From Diadema setosum (Eukaryota; Echinodermata; Echinoidea; Diadematoida; Diadematidae): a DNA stretch of 64,000 bases. Shown piece by piece: positions 53,455-64,000 of the stretch; position 1 is the stretch's first letter, and each line of letters starts with the position of its first letter. A model generated the notes under the pieces. It saw only the letters and a list, made by a program, of their open reading frames with translations, was not told the origin of the DNA and did not search any database. The translations under genes and the position numbers were made by a program. The DNA lies in the NCBI RefSeq assembly GCF_964275005.1, contig NC_092690.1, forward strand, positions 13,246,787 to 13,310,786, read 5' to 3'.

Positions 53455-56247
53455 CAGTGCCGTATATTAAGAGAGTCTGGCCAACTCATAAATTGGACGC
53501 CATGTCGTTACCCAGCGTACAGTGCGCTTAAGGTTTTAGCGTGTGCGCTTGGGGGTTAGCGTTACGCGCAGGCGTCCCAAAGGCGCAAGGCACTGTATTG
53601 CTTGACTTTTTTTTTTAAATTATAGAGAGAGAGGGAGAGACACAGAGAGAGAAAGGGTGTAGATTGGGGGAAGGACACTCTTTCATTCCATCCATGTTGA
53701 ACAAAGCCAACAATCGTCAATCATTTTACACATTTGAATAGACCATTGCAGACACAAGCACCCAGATATAGGGAAGCTGTCTAAAGGACATAATTCTTGA
53801 ATATAAATATATTTTTTTTTGCTGTAAAAATAAAAGAAGAATTCACAGTATGCCGTGTCATACACTTTCACTAGACTGTATGCTATATTGTATTAGCAAG
53901 CTGTCCAGGGAACAAGAATATTGTACAACATGATAAATAAATTTACAATTCTAGCAGTGCACAGGCAATAGACGAATTCCACAGTTATTAACTTATTACT
54001 GTTTAGCACGTAAATAACCCTCAATTACCATCCTATTTAGTACCATATAGTTATAATGAAACAGACATGAAGGCCTTCTAGGTAATCCAAAAGGAAAACG
54101 CCTATGTACAATGTACAACATGAAACATCATCGGCAAGTGCTTATTATTTGAGATCATTTCATATACCTTAAAGGTATGTAAAATGATCTCAAATTGTTT
54201 AGAAATAGTTTTTAAAAAGACCTGTAATTGAACGAAAGCACAAATACCTGGATAACATATGATGATTAGGGATATCCTCAGCGACATCCGTACCAAATAT
54301 AAACTACACGTTCAGGATCATTTAATATAGATATAGTTTAAAAACAAATAAAATTGTCCAAGTGGCTACCGGCGTATACCTCAGCCATATTACATTGTTC
54401 TCTTAGCAGGTGTACAGTATGCCCCCCCCCCCCAAAAAAAAAAAAAAAAAAATCACAATCAGATTTTCGCATTGATAACACCCAATAGGATTAAACTGTT
54501 TAAATGCTACTTCAGAGTCTTGAAATACAATATCTTAGCTCTCAATTTGGTAAAGCGGTCACAGAGAAAAGTGGATTGTTGTAAAGCATGTCATGAGTCT
54601 GATTCTTACGATGCTCTTGTGTGAGAATACAATATACAGAACTTGGAGGGAAGAGATTTCTGACATCTTCTACAAAACCCCTAATTTCTCTTTGACCACT
54701 GAAGCAAATCGAATGGGGTTTTCTGTAAATAATGTGGGCAATGACTGTTATAGTTTCATACCATGAATTTGTATTTAGATTGATTGACTATTTTTAAAAA
54801 TATCAATGCGGAGAGTCCCGTTGTAATTTTCTTTTTTTTTTTGGTACATACGGTAGAGTACGTCTTGACAATGTTACACGTCAGTTTCATATAATTGACA
54901 GAAAAAAATGGCATGTTTGTCATAAGATATAATACGTCCAGTGTTTACTTTCCTTGAACTAAGTGTGAATGGATGACTTTTATTGTTTAAGAGAGCAAGT
55001 ATTAAGGAATTTGAGCATTTTTTACTCGTCAGTTGACCTATCTATACTTCATGGCAATACCTTGAGTGGTTATTTTAAAAATATGTGGAAAATCTTGTCA
55101 TTTGACTATTTTCACTTGACCTCTGACCATCATGGCCAAAATCTTTCCCTATAAATATACGCGTAACTGTGTAGTAATGATGGCATGCGAATACCGTGTT
55201 TGGTTTTAAGTTTTGCATTGGGTAATCTCTAAGGTACGGAGGAACTGGGTAATAATATCCTAACAATAGATACTAGAATTTTAACATTTTACCTGACATT
55301 GATCCTTGACCTTTGGCCCCCTCCCATGACCCCACCCCTACCCCCCAATAAATGAATAAATAAATACTAGTAAATAAATCACAAGAGAATCATAGTCGCC
55401 GCAGTAAGTTTTGTCTGGAAATACATGTACTCACCTTCAAAAATTGCATGTAGATATGTGGGAAATAGTAATATTGTTTTAAGAATTTAACCATTATGTA
55501 CATGATTTTGACCTTTCACTTTCACACAAAAGTTTATAAGCTAAAGACAAAACTTCGTCCACTCACACATATGCATCTTATGTCAAACAGTTTCATTACA
55601 AACGGTGTCCAAAAAATGATTACGGAATGAAGGACAGACAGAAGGACGGACGGACGACCAAAACAGATGCCTCAGGCTACACTTCGTACGTTATGGCGCT
55701 GGCATACAAATGTAAATCAAAACTTGGATAGTCTGAAAGACACCGTGAGGAATCCAAAGAAAACATATCATACAGTTTTCCCGTCGCACACTGATTTCTC
55801 ACCTTTTTTTTTTTTTTTTCCTTCGTTTGGATCTGTCGGAAAGCGGTGCATCATTACACATGAGTCAGGTGGTTCAAGCAACGCCATGCTGGGCAGGAAT
55901 TTAGGCATGACAAATCTTCAGTTTTTCGCAGAAACATATCAAAATAACTTTAAAATGATATATTATATACCTTCTACTTCAATAAAGTAGACAACGGCAA
56001 TGACAATTCATTATCCCCACTGCACCGTGACTGATATTGGGGATTTCCCAAAGGCAAACAAAATTAGCGCGTAGCTGCGCGTAATGAATAATGGGCACTG
56101 CGTATGAGCTTTGCTCGCGCCCGCGTGATTGACTTTGGTAACAACATGGCGCCTGTAGATCACGGGACCAGCTTTTGACCAATCACAGGCTTCAAAACAC
56201 ATAAGCCAAAAACCGAGTTGGCCAGACTCTCTTAATATACGGCACTG
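53455..56247. mobile_element. 2.8 kb non-autonomous hAT element
   Basis: Perfect 33 bp terminal inverted repeats start CAGTGCCGTATATTAAGAG. The element is flanked by the identical eight bases ATCCAAAC (53447-53454 and 56248-56255), the duplication size of hAT transposons. The interior lacks any transposase ORF. It contains GA-rich low complexity (about 53622-53656), a C run followed by an A run (54422-54450), TGACCTTTGGCC (about 55300) and GACGGACGG motifs (about 55645). The interior is therefore a mosaic of other repeats. Confidence 0.93.
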
Positions 56248-56255
56248 ATCCAAAC

Positions 56256-58313
56256 TATACAGGTCAGGTCAGAGGGAGTGCACTGCACTGTACTGTATTA
56301 TATGGTGTCTATGTGATCCGACGACAGGGGTTACGCCATTTCCTGACCCACTTTATCTGACACAGTCCTTCTGACACACTTTTTTTGCCATTCACTTTGT
56401 ACACGGGGCAGTTTTCATGAGACGGCGTCTGTTATTGGCTACTGTGCTAATGAATATTCAAGACTATGGTATGGCTTGTCGAACGTCGCGCTCAAGGCCG
56501 GCCAATAAGAGGCGGCCAGGAGCTGGTGAGCTGGAGGCGCGCGGCAAATTCTAACCTCATCCACGTGTAGGCCTTGCTACTACGTGGGCTTCCAGTACCT
56601 TTTTTTTTTTTCAGCTGCTTAACCCATCCACGTACGGGCCTCTGTGTACTAGTAATCTTCGTGCCTGCCTAGTAAGTCGGCAGTGAACTTGGGCGCGATC
56701 TTCCCTACGGCGCGATCTACACGCGAAGGGTATTCATGCTCCCAACCCCCACCCCGCGATAGCTCTGGAACATTCCATTCATTGACGGGGGTTTTATTTT
56801 GCAATGTTATCAAATAACTCTCATGTAAGCAAATTCTTGCCATAGCTAATCTATTTTAGAATAAAATCGTAATCCATCTATGATTAGATAACCTAATTCA
56901 AATTGGCAGAGACATAGAAAAATATTTGTTTTACAATCGTGATACGTTCAACTACTCATCTGTGCTGAAATCCGCATGTCTGCTCCACACATGTTATCGC
57001 TATCGCTCAAACTTCGATCGCGGTGCCGGTGGCTTGTGTGTGTTTACAACATGTGTGCATATGGAGGAAGCATGGGGCTGAAAAAACAGTACCAAGTGGT
57101 GAGGTAAAAAACAAATCGGACGTAAGAAGTCGTACATTCGAGAGCTAAACAGACAAATAGCGAAAACAAAGTCCACTGAAAAGGTCTTGACACTGTAATG
57201 TATGTTCCAAATTCATGTCTGGCTTAGTTTCGAGAGAATTTTCTACACTTGTAAAGGTTTTCTTTGCAAGAGATCAGGAGTGAGATCGGTGAAGTAGCTA
57301 AACATGTACTCTATGTGACTGTTGGTGACTGTTGCATGCATGCTTGCACGTGGCTGGGAGAGTGCGGCAAGAACGCTAGGAATGCACCACCAGCACGTAC
57401 GGTGGGCTGCAAATTCTTGGGGCAAAATTAGACTTCATTGTTCAGCCCGTCTAGTATTTATATATTCATAATAATTCTAATTCTTCATGAAATCACGATA
57501 AAAATTCTTCATATTTATATTCATAATACATTTAAGAAGCGTAATATGAAATATTTTGACCTTTTTTTGAAATCCAAAGAAAACAAAATGTTTTGAATAA
57601 AAAATTGATAATAAATAATAGTTCTTGACTCAAGTCTAAACTTCGTGCGTCTTCTTCCAGTTACCCCGCAGTTGCCCATGGATACGACGCATAAATAATC
57701 AGCTGTTTGCTGAGTCATTCCTACCCTACTGCCTCTGTTCAAATTGAGAGCGATTGTGATTTTATCGGTGGCATTTACAATGTATAGTGTAACGCGAGAG
57801 TGTCCTTTGTCTAAGATTTGGTTTGCTGCCACCACATGGTTTTAGGAGTCATGACCTCCGTGATCAGTTGACTTGGTGTCAAACGATCCTAACAGTGGAG
57901 TGAAAGGCTAACTTAGTACGGCTGTGAGCAGGAATAGTTATGATGTCAGACACTATAGGCATGTGATTGGTTGAAACTTGATCTTAGAGGACAGCGTGTG
58001 TGTCTAACTGTCACGTTGTGTGCACATACACTTGACATTCACTACTGCGCATCAAACAGTCCCTAATCAACACACGCGCGCAATATGCAAACCACATTCA
58101 CTAAGCACCTCGTGGTCTCACACCACACGTGCAGCCAGTGTCAAAGTTCCACGCTTCAGGCAGCCTCACATTGCCACTCCACTACACTAACACTGTCACA
58201 AACACCACACTTAGTCTCGCGAGTAGCATGGTAACATTCAATTGCTTCCGAGCGGGGTTATAATTCGATGGAGAAAGGCGTCCGCATCAAGCAGACTTAT
58301 TGTGATAATTTTA
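56256..58313. other. Unique-looking region, no coding gene seen
   Basis: It is richer in GC and CpG than most of the window between about 56420 and 56760, with ATTGGCT, CCAATAAG and CACGTG motifs. That could be a regulatory region, but no TATA, start site or exon is defined. The remaining ORFs are short. Confidence 0.4.
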
Positions 58314-58389
58314 CCTACATGCAGTGGCGTATCTAGGGGGGGGGCAAGGGGGGCACGTGCCCCGGGCGCCACTCCCCGGGGGCGCAAAA

Positions 58390-58500
58390 AAAACGAAAAA
58401 AAAAAACGAAGAAGAAAAAAAAAAGGGAAAAAAACGAAGAAGAAGAAAAAAAGAAAAAAAAAAAAAGAGAAGAAGAAGAAGAAGAAGAAAAAAAAAACTC
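58390..58500. repeat. A/G-rich low-complexity tract
   Basis: Purine-only AAGAAG and poly-A stretches. The lysine/arginine-rich and phenylalanine-rich ORFs across it are artefacts. Confidence 0.9.
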
Positions 58501-58619
58501 TCGCCCGGAAAAAAGGGGGGGGGCAGAAAACCAAATCAAACAAGACAACAAATAAAACATGATGCCGCCGACAAAATGACAATGTTTATTGTGTTCACAC
58601 AAGATTTCCGTGTTCTGTA

Positions 58620-59935
58620 AGTAAGCTGAAGTACAAAAATTTTCGGCTCGCTCGATGCGCTCGCTCGCCAAAATTTATGTAAAAAAGAAGGTACGAACAA
58701 AACGTGGTGATGACATGAGTGGACAAAATTACCATGTCTATTGTGTTCACACATGTCACTTTATATTCAGCAGGCAACATGTTTCACGGAGCAGCGGCTG
58801 CCATTTCTTTCGTTCTGAAGCGATCGCCAATTGGATCAAAAGAAGGCGCCAATGGTTTCGAACATAAGGGGGGGGGGTGGGGGCGCAAAAAAAAAAACAC
58901 AACCCAAATCAAACAAGATAAGAACAAAACGTATTGATGACGCGGATATATACAAATTTTGGCTCACTCGCTCGTACTAATTTAGAGTATTTTTTTAAAG
59001 TCCTCAGTTTGTTGGTATGAAAAGTTATCTATAAGGTCGTCACTATATCTTGTAAAAATTGTAAGATTTAATAAGCAAAAAATGACAAGAATTTCATGTT
59101 TTGTAAGCTGAAATACAAAATTTTTCGGCTCGCTCGCTGCGCTCGCTCGCCAAAATTTATCCCCAAAAAGAGATAAGAACAAAACGTGATGATGACGCGG
59201 AAATATATAAATTACGACTCACTCGCGCGTACTAATTTAGAGTATTTTTTAAAGTCCTCAGTTTGTTGGTATAAATCGTTATCGTCGTCACCATATCTTA
59301 ATTAGAATTGTAGGATTTAATAAGCAAAAAATGACAAGAATTCCATGTTTTGTTAGCTGAAATGCAAAAATTTTCGGCTCGCTCGCTGCGCTCGCTCGCC
59401 AAAATTTATTACAAAAAAGAGATAAGAACAAATCGTGATGATGCCGCGGAAATATACACATTTCGGCTCACTCGCGCGTACTAATTTAGAGTAGTTTTTC
59501 TAAGTCCTCAGTTTGTTGGTATCAATCGTTATCTATAATTCCGTCACCATATCTTTATTAGAATTGTAAATTTTGAAAAGCAAAAAATTACAAGAATTCC
59601 ATATTTTGTTAGCTGAAATACAAATTTTCGGCTCGCTCGCTGCGCTCGCTCGCCAAAATTTATTACAAAAAAGAGATAAGAACAAAATGTGATGATGCCG
59701 CGGAAATATACCAATTTTGGCTCACTCGCGCGTATTAATTTAGAGTAGTTTTTTTCTAAGTCCTCAGTTGGTTGGTATTAATCGTTATCTATAAGGCCGT
59801 CACTATATCTTGATTAGAATTGTAAGATTTAATAAGCAAAAAATGACAAGAATTCCATGTTTTGTAAGCTGAAATACACAAAAAAATTCGGCTCGCTCAC
59901 TGCGCTCGCTCGCCAAAATTTATCAAAATTCATTA
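58620..59935. repeat. ~250 bp subrepeats inside the hAT element
   Basis: The anchor TTCGGCTCGCTCG...TGCGCTCGCTCGCC recurs at 58642, 59124, 59373, 59627 and 59887, followed each time by AAAATTTAT. The last three periods are 249-260 bases and the first interval is roughly double. The layout resembles the array at 9235-11230, which has TCGGTCGCTTCGCTCCCTCG in each unit, although the units are not obviously homologous. Confidence 0.88.
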
Positions 59936-60093
59936 CATTTAAATCACCCTCAAAAAAGTACATCATGACAGTGGACTGTGTTTAAAGTCTCTACGGGATG
60001 GGGTTGGGGTTGAACACTTTTTCGGAAATTAGGGGCGCAATTTTCGCGCTTGCCCCGGGCGCCGTTTTCCCTAGATACGCCACTGCCTACATG

Positions 60094-62570
60094 TACTTAG
60101 ACTTTCAAACTACAACTGACCTGTTTGTAAGGAGAACTTACAGGCTACAATTCAAACTACGATACGACTACAGGGTACTGGTACTTCACATCAACACTCA
60201 CTTGACACTAATCGTGACGCACAGGCAACCAGGTATGTACAAGAACTGTAAGAAATTGTAGTTTACAACGTTAGGTTCAGATGTAATAACTTTGATCACT
60301 TGTTATTACATAACTATTTACAAGGCATTTGGTCTTCGTAAACCATAGTAAAATGCAATTCAAACAAACTCATTCACACTTTGTACATTGTACGGTATAT
60401 GTAATGTAGCTAATCTACAGAACTTCACCCGTTCTGCGATATGTAGAGTCTAACTTTAGCTAGTGATTCTTTAAGGCTTTGTAGTTTGTATTGACTGTAA
60501 CAAAAGAGAAAAGAAAAGCTAAGTGCAGACATTTTGTGTAAGAATTGGAAAGGTTACCGTGGGACTAAGTATCTTCACGTAAGACTAAAAACATCGTATG
60601 TAGTGAACCCACACACACAATTCCGTTGCCTACTACAGTGTATTATAAATATTAGAGTTTATTTTAACAGTAGCTATCCTATCGTTTAGACAAATGCTTA
60701 GGTTCTATATTTGTGACATTTAACAGTCTTTCTTTCCATCCTTCATTACGTTCTTATCCGCAACCATAACCTTGCTCCGAGCAGGCCCCTTATGTACTCT
60801 CTCGGTCTTCCAAACCTCCAACCTAGTTAATATGACAGTGTCTCTACCTCAGATCCCCAAACGTCCTCCATGTCCTCATGCCAGCAATCAAACATTAGCC
60901 ATTCTTCAGTATAAAAACATTCTTCCTCCCAATCCACTCCTCTGCACCCTACGGCGGGCTTTCATGGCCTTTTCCGCCCCAATTACTATTCCCTAACATG
61001 GTCACTGGTTTGGTGCCACACAGTGCCACTTAGAAGACATAGCAATTTACATACGTTCGCTTATAGCTACTGGCCTCAAGATTCTATCTCCCGGCAACTA
61101 TGACAGGTAGATTCTTCTCATAAAAACAACTGTCTGTGTTTTCCAACCTGTTCCATAACTTTCACGAACATTTATAAATAACTGAGAATTTATATTTTCA
61201 ACATTGGCATCTAGTACAATCCTCACATAAAAATGTGAATCATCACTGTAAAAGTGAACCACTCTCCTTAATGCTAAGTGAAGTGTATCAATCATTCTAT
61301 CGGGGGGGGGGGGGAGGGGGAACAACGGCAGGCATAAAGGTCCAAATTCTCCAACTAGCACGGTGGCTGGAACCCAGGTTGGTACAGATCCTCTTGCTTG
61401 CCAGACTCCAGCCTAGATGCAGGGATGATACTAAGATCACGTTCACAAGTTGATGAAAAATACAAGTTATGCCTATTCGGCAAGTAAACACCAGGCTCTG
61501 TATTGCTAACGCCATGTATCATCTTTCGACTGTGCTTATTCAGCACAAAAACTGTTATCCTTGTGCAGGATTTCACTCCAGATGGGTTGACAATACTCGG
61601 GAGTCAGAGTTGAAAAGGAGGGGGGGGGATAGGGTAGAAAAGGGGGGGGTGTACATACTCTGTACTTACACCAAGCATCAATACTGCTGAACAGTGTTAA
61701 CTTATATCGAGGAAAGATGCATTGTAATGCATCCATACATGCTATACTTGCATGTAAACACATCCTTATACAATTTCTATTTATGCCTTTATAACATACT
61801 GACTTCTGCTATAGATCCTATAACACACATTTGTTCCATAGTAATCTTGCCACAATACCTGGACTTTAATACTTCATAACCTGTCTATGATACCAATGTA
61901 CTGTATGGTAACCATGCCAAAGAATACCAATTTAACCAGTACAGTAGATTCAATTATACATCACTTGTTTCCTATCGAGGTACGCTTTACCACTTCGAAC
62001 TAAGTTCTTAATGTATGGCAAAGTTTCTGTAAATTGGTATTACATAATAAATGGATGATTTACTAAGACCACAAAAATGTTTCTTTTCTGCATTCCAATT
62101 CAGAAGTATTGAAATTCACATCTACTGAAGATGAGCCATGTTATGTTCTGAAAGATTATTATATTGTAACTGTTATTAAAAATCCGTAGTCAGAGAGAGA
62201 GTCCAAAAGTCAAAAGTATTCTAAATCTATCCATGTTCCCCTATCGTGGGATCCCCGGATCCCAAATTTGCACCTCTCTTTGCCCTCTTCTGTTGTCTCT
62301 GCTTGGTCTCATCTAATATAAATGAATTGAATCATGAGACAATAAAACATATGACTGAATACAGCATCTCAATCTTGGTCTCTTCTATCACTCAGTCTAA
62401 GTTGTCACACTTTGGTCACTTTACTATTGAAATCCTTCTATACTATCATTGCCAACAATATTAAAACCATTCTTAATTGTCAACAACATTCAATAGACAT
62501 TATCAAACCAGATACATCAGTCACTGACATATTATGACATTTACTCTATGAGGCATAAAAAAGAAAACAA
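60094..62570. other. Possible intronic or intergenic DNA
   Basis: No coding exon is convincing. There is a G run at 61301-61320 and others at 61620-61627 and 61641-61648. If the promoter at 62582-62730 is real, this stretch would be its first intron on the minus strand. Confidence 0.4.
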
Positions 62571-62581
62571 GTTAGACTTAC

Positions 62582-62730
62582 AGTGGATGGAGGTTGAGGA
62601 CGATTGATGTAGGTCCTAACTAAGAAGTGCTGAGTGCTTGTGGTTCGATCCGTGAATTTCCCGAAAAGTGACGAATCAAGCTTCCCGCCGGCTATATATA
62701 TATATACGGCGATCCTGCCCGCTCATTGGC
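62582..62730 (-). promoter_or_regulatory. Candidate promoter and 5' non-coding exon of a minus-strand gene
   Basis: Read on the minus strand, a CCAAT box (62725-62729) is followed about 20 bases later by a TATATATATATATA run (62693-62706). Then comes a stretch of about 85-95 bases without simple repeats that ends in CCATCCACT|GTAAGT, a strong splice donor with its GT at 62581-62580. The spacing would place transcription start near 62665-62675. No long ORF lies in the exon, so it would be untranslated. The TATA run is also a TA microsatellite flanked by CGCCG/CGGCG, so the promoter call is inference. Confidence 0.45.
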
Positions 62731-63240
62731 TAAAAATCCCGTAATTAAGCCCTTTGTTTTACTACGCCCCCTACGTTCGCGTTCAATATCACCAAGACAA
62801 CTAACGGGTTGCACATCTAATTCACAGGGGAACCCGCGAACTACAAACGGGACAGTCGGGATTGTGACTATAAATCAAGCTTAATTATTCAGGATACACA
62901 TCAGAAACAATAAATTATGGTAATTTAGAAGTATGAATACCTCTCAGCTTGACCAGCTACGGAAACAGGTATTGTACGCACCTTTGATTCATGTGACAAG
63001 TTAGGGTTCACTAAACAATCGCAACTTAGTCCCACATACTATAATCTATGGTGTTATCGGTACCTCCTGCCTACAATGTGTAAACTGAATGTGTAGTTTA
63101 TCACGATCGTGATTCTGTATAGAATATAAAGTCTGCACTTAGAAAAAGATTTTCAGAGAAAAAAAATGTACTGGGGGGGGGGGGGTATTCACCACAATAG
63201 TTTCATGACCTAATCCAATAAAACTAGACAAATTTAAACA
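62731..63240. other. Spacer with a G run
   Basis: No gene is seen. A G homopolymer lies at about 63173-63185. Confidence 0.45.
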
Positions 63241-63269
63241 TCAAATGTTGTGACAGTTTTTCCCTAACA

Positions 63270-64000
63270 AAAAAGTCCTGTGGTACTCCCTGTGGTACTT
63301 GTCGGTACCACACAATGTACCACACACTTGTAATGTTACCACAGGAACTGTGTGGTACTGTACCACAGGCTTGTAGGGTACTCCCTGTAGTACTTGTCAG
63401 TACCACACAATGTACCACATAAATAAATGTTACCACAGGAACTGTGTGGTACTGTTTTACAGGCTCATGTGGTACTCCCTGTGGTACTGGTTGGTACTGC
63501 ACAATGTACCACACAAATATATGTTAACACAGGAACTGTGTGGTACTGTGTCACAGGATCGTGTGGTACTCTGGGATGTACCACAGGGCAGTACCACAGG
63601 ACATTACCACAGGAAAGTTCCACAGGACAGTACCACAAGACAGTATACACACAAATTGTCCTGTGGTATTTTGGGATGTATACCACACAACAGTACCACA
63701 GGACAGTACCACATGAATTGTCCTGTGGTATTTTGGGACATACCACAGGAGAGTACAACAGGAAAGTACCACAGGATAGTACCACAGGACAGTAGCACAC
63801 GACTTGTTCTGTGGTATTTTAGGACGTACCACAGGACAGTACCACAGGGCAGTTCCACAGGACAGTACCACAGGAAAGTACCACAGGATAGTACCACAGG
63901 ACAGTACCACAGGAATTGTCCTGTGGTATTTTGGGACGTACCACAGGACAGTACCACAGGATGGTACCACAGGACAGTACCTCACGACTTGTCCTGTGGT
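63270..64000. repeat. GTACCAC/GTGGTAC minisatellite, running off the window
   Basis: The heptamer GTACCAC and its reverse complement GTGGTAC occur well over twenty times. In the first part a unit of roughly 125 bases contains GTGGTACTCCCTGTGGTACT and its mirror. In the second part a 13-base unit (CAGTACCACAGGA) is repeated in runs interrupted by TTGTCCTGTGGTATTTTGGGA. Because both orientations alternate, the array is rich in potential hairpins. The right end is outside the window. Open frames on both strands are tandem artefacts. Confidence 0.92.

Larger units (their letters stand above)
58322..60085. mobile_element. 1.76 kb non-autonomous hAT element with internal subrepeats
   Basis: Termini are the inverted 17-mers CAGTGGCGTATCTAGGG and CCCTAGATACGCCACTG, flanked by the identical eight bases CCTACATG (58314-58321 and 60086-60093). 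Subterminal GGGGCACGTGCCCCGGGCGCC is matched by GCCCCGGGCGCC at the right end. The interior is A/G-rich low complexity followed by about five ~250 bp subrepeats. There is no transposase ORF. Confidence 0.95.

Noticed and set aside
58238..58671. Lys/Arg-rich and Phe-rich ORFs
   Set aside because: Low-complexity purine tract inside the hAT element.
62642..62651. tRNA gene suggested by a B-box-like GGTTCGATCC
   Set aside because: The flanking bases do not form a T-arm or acceptor stem and no A box is present at the right distance.
63224..63985. Long ORFs rich in VVLSCGT or YHRT motifs
   Set aside because: Tandem minisatellite read in different frames.

Overview
This 64 kb window is animal nuclear DNA. 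It has no operons, ribosome-binding sites or dense coding, but many split or decayed ORFs, AT-rich spacers, microsatellites and stacked transposons. CR1/L2, I-type and L1/Tx1-type LINEs, a BEL/Pao retrotransposon, TTAA-flanked MITEs and hAT elements together suggest a marine invertebrate. An echinoderm or other invertebrate deuterostome is my best guess, by inference only. No conserved host gene could be recognised. Host signal is limited to a few unassigned coding-like exons and one convincing promoter plus 5' exon on the minus strand near 62.6-62.7 kb.

Layout, 0-19 kb: an antisense L1/Tx1-type LINE tail (1374-2760) is split by a TTAA-flanked MITE (2096-2640), and a second TTAA MITE lies at 3452-4009. 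Next come a 5'-truncated L2/CR1-like LINE (4255-6295), a ~200 bp minisatellite (6383-7160), a 42 bp perfect palindrome (7241-7282), and a compound element built from ~215 bp subrepeats (8604-11299). A 4.5 kb element with ~1 kb terminal inverted repeats (13242-17755) contains a 164 bp hAT-like MITE. Another TTAA MITE is at 17875-18235.

Layout, 19-40 kb: one BEL/Pao LTR retrotransposon spans 19391-40280 and is bounded by the 5 bp duplication CTTAC. It was expanded by three later insertions. An 8.2 kb foldback element (19456-27633) sits inside the 5' LTR, an intact 3.7 kb CR1-type LINE (34679-38416) inside the 3' LTR, and a 383 bp TTAA MITE (39134-39516) also inside the 3' LTR. Removing these leaves an element of about 8.6 kb with two nearly identical ~1.5 kb LTRs and a gag-pol region broken by several frameshifts and stops. 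The foldback element has two ~1.8 kb arms of about eleven ~165 bp modules each. Its 4.5 kb centre holds a solo LTR and two unassigned exon-like ORFs, one with a CXC-type cysteine motif.

Layout, 40-64 kb: a Mutator-like foldback element with a 9 bp duplication (42226-45206), then an antisense I-type LINE with ORF1 and an EN-RT-RNase H ORF2 (about 47090-52640). Two non-autonomous hAT elements follow, each with a perfect 8 bp duplication (53455-56247 and 58322-60085). The window ends with the candidate promoter and a GTACCAC/GTGGTAC minisatellite that runs off the edge. The sequence is best read as a record of successive transposon insertions, most with readable target-site duplications, so a relative order of events can be deduced.
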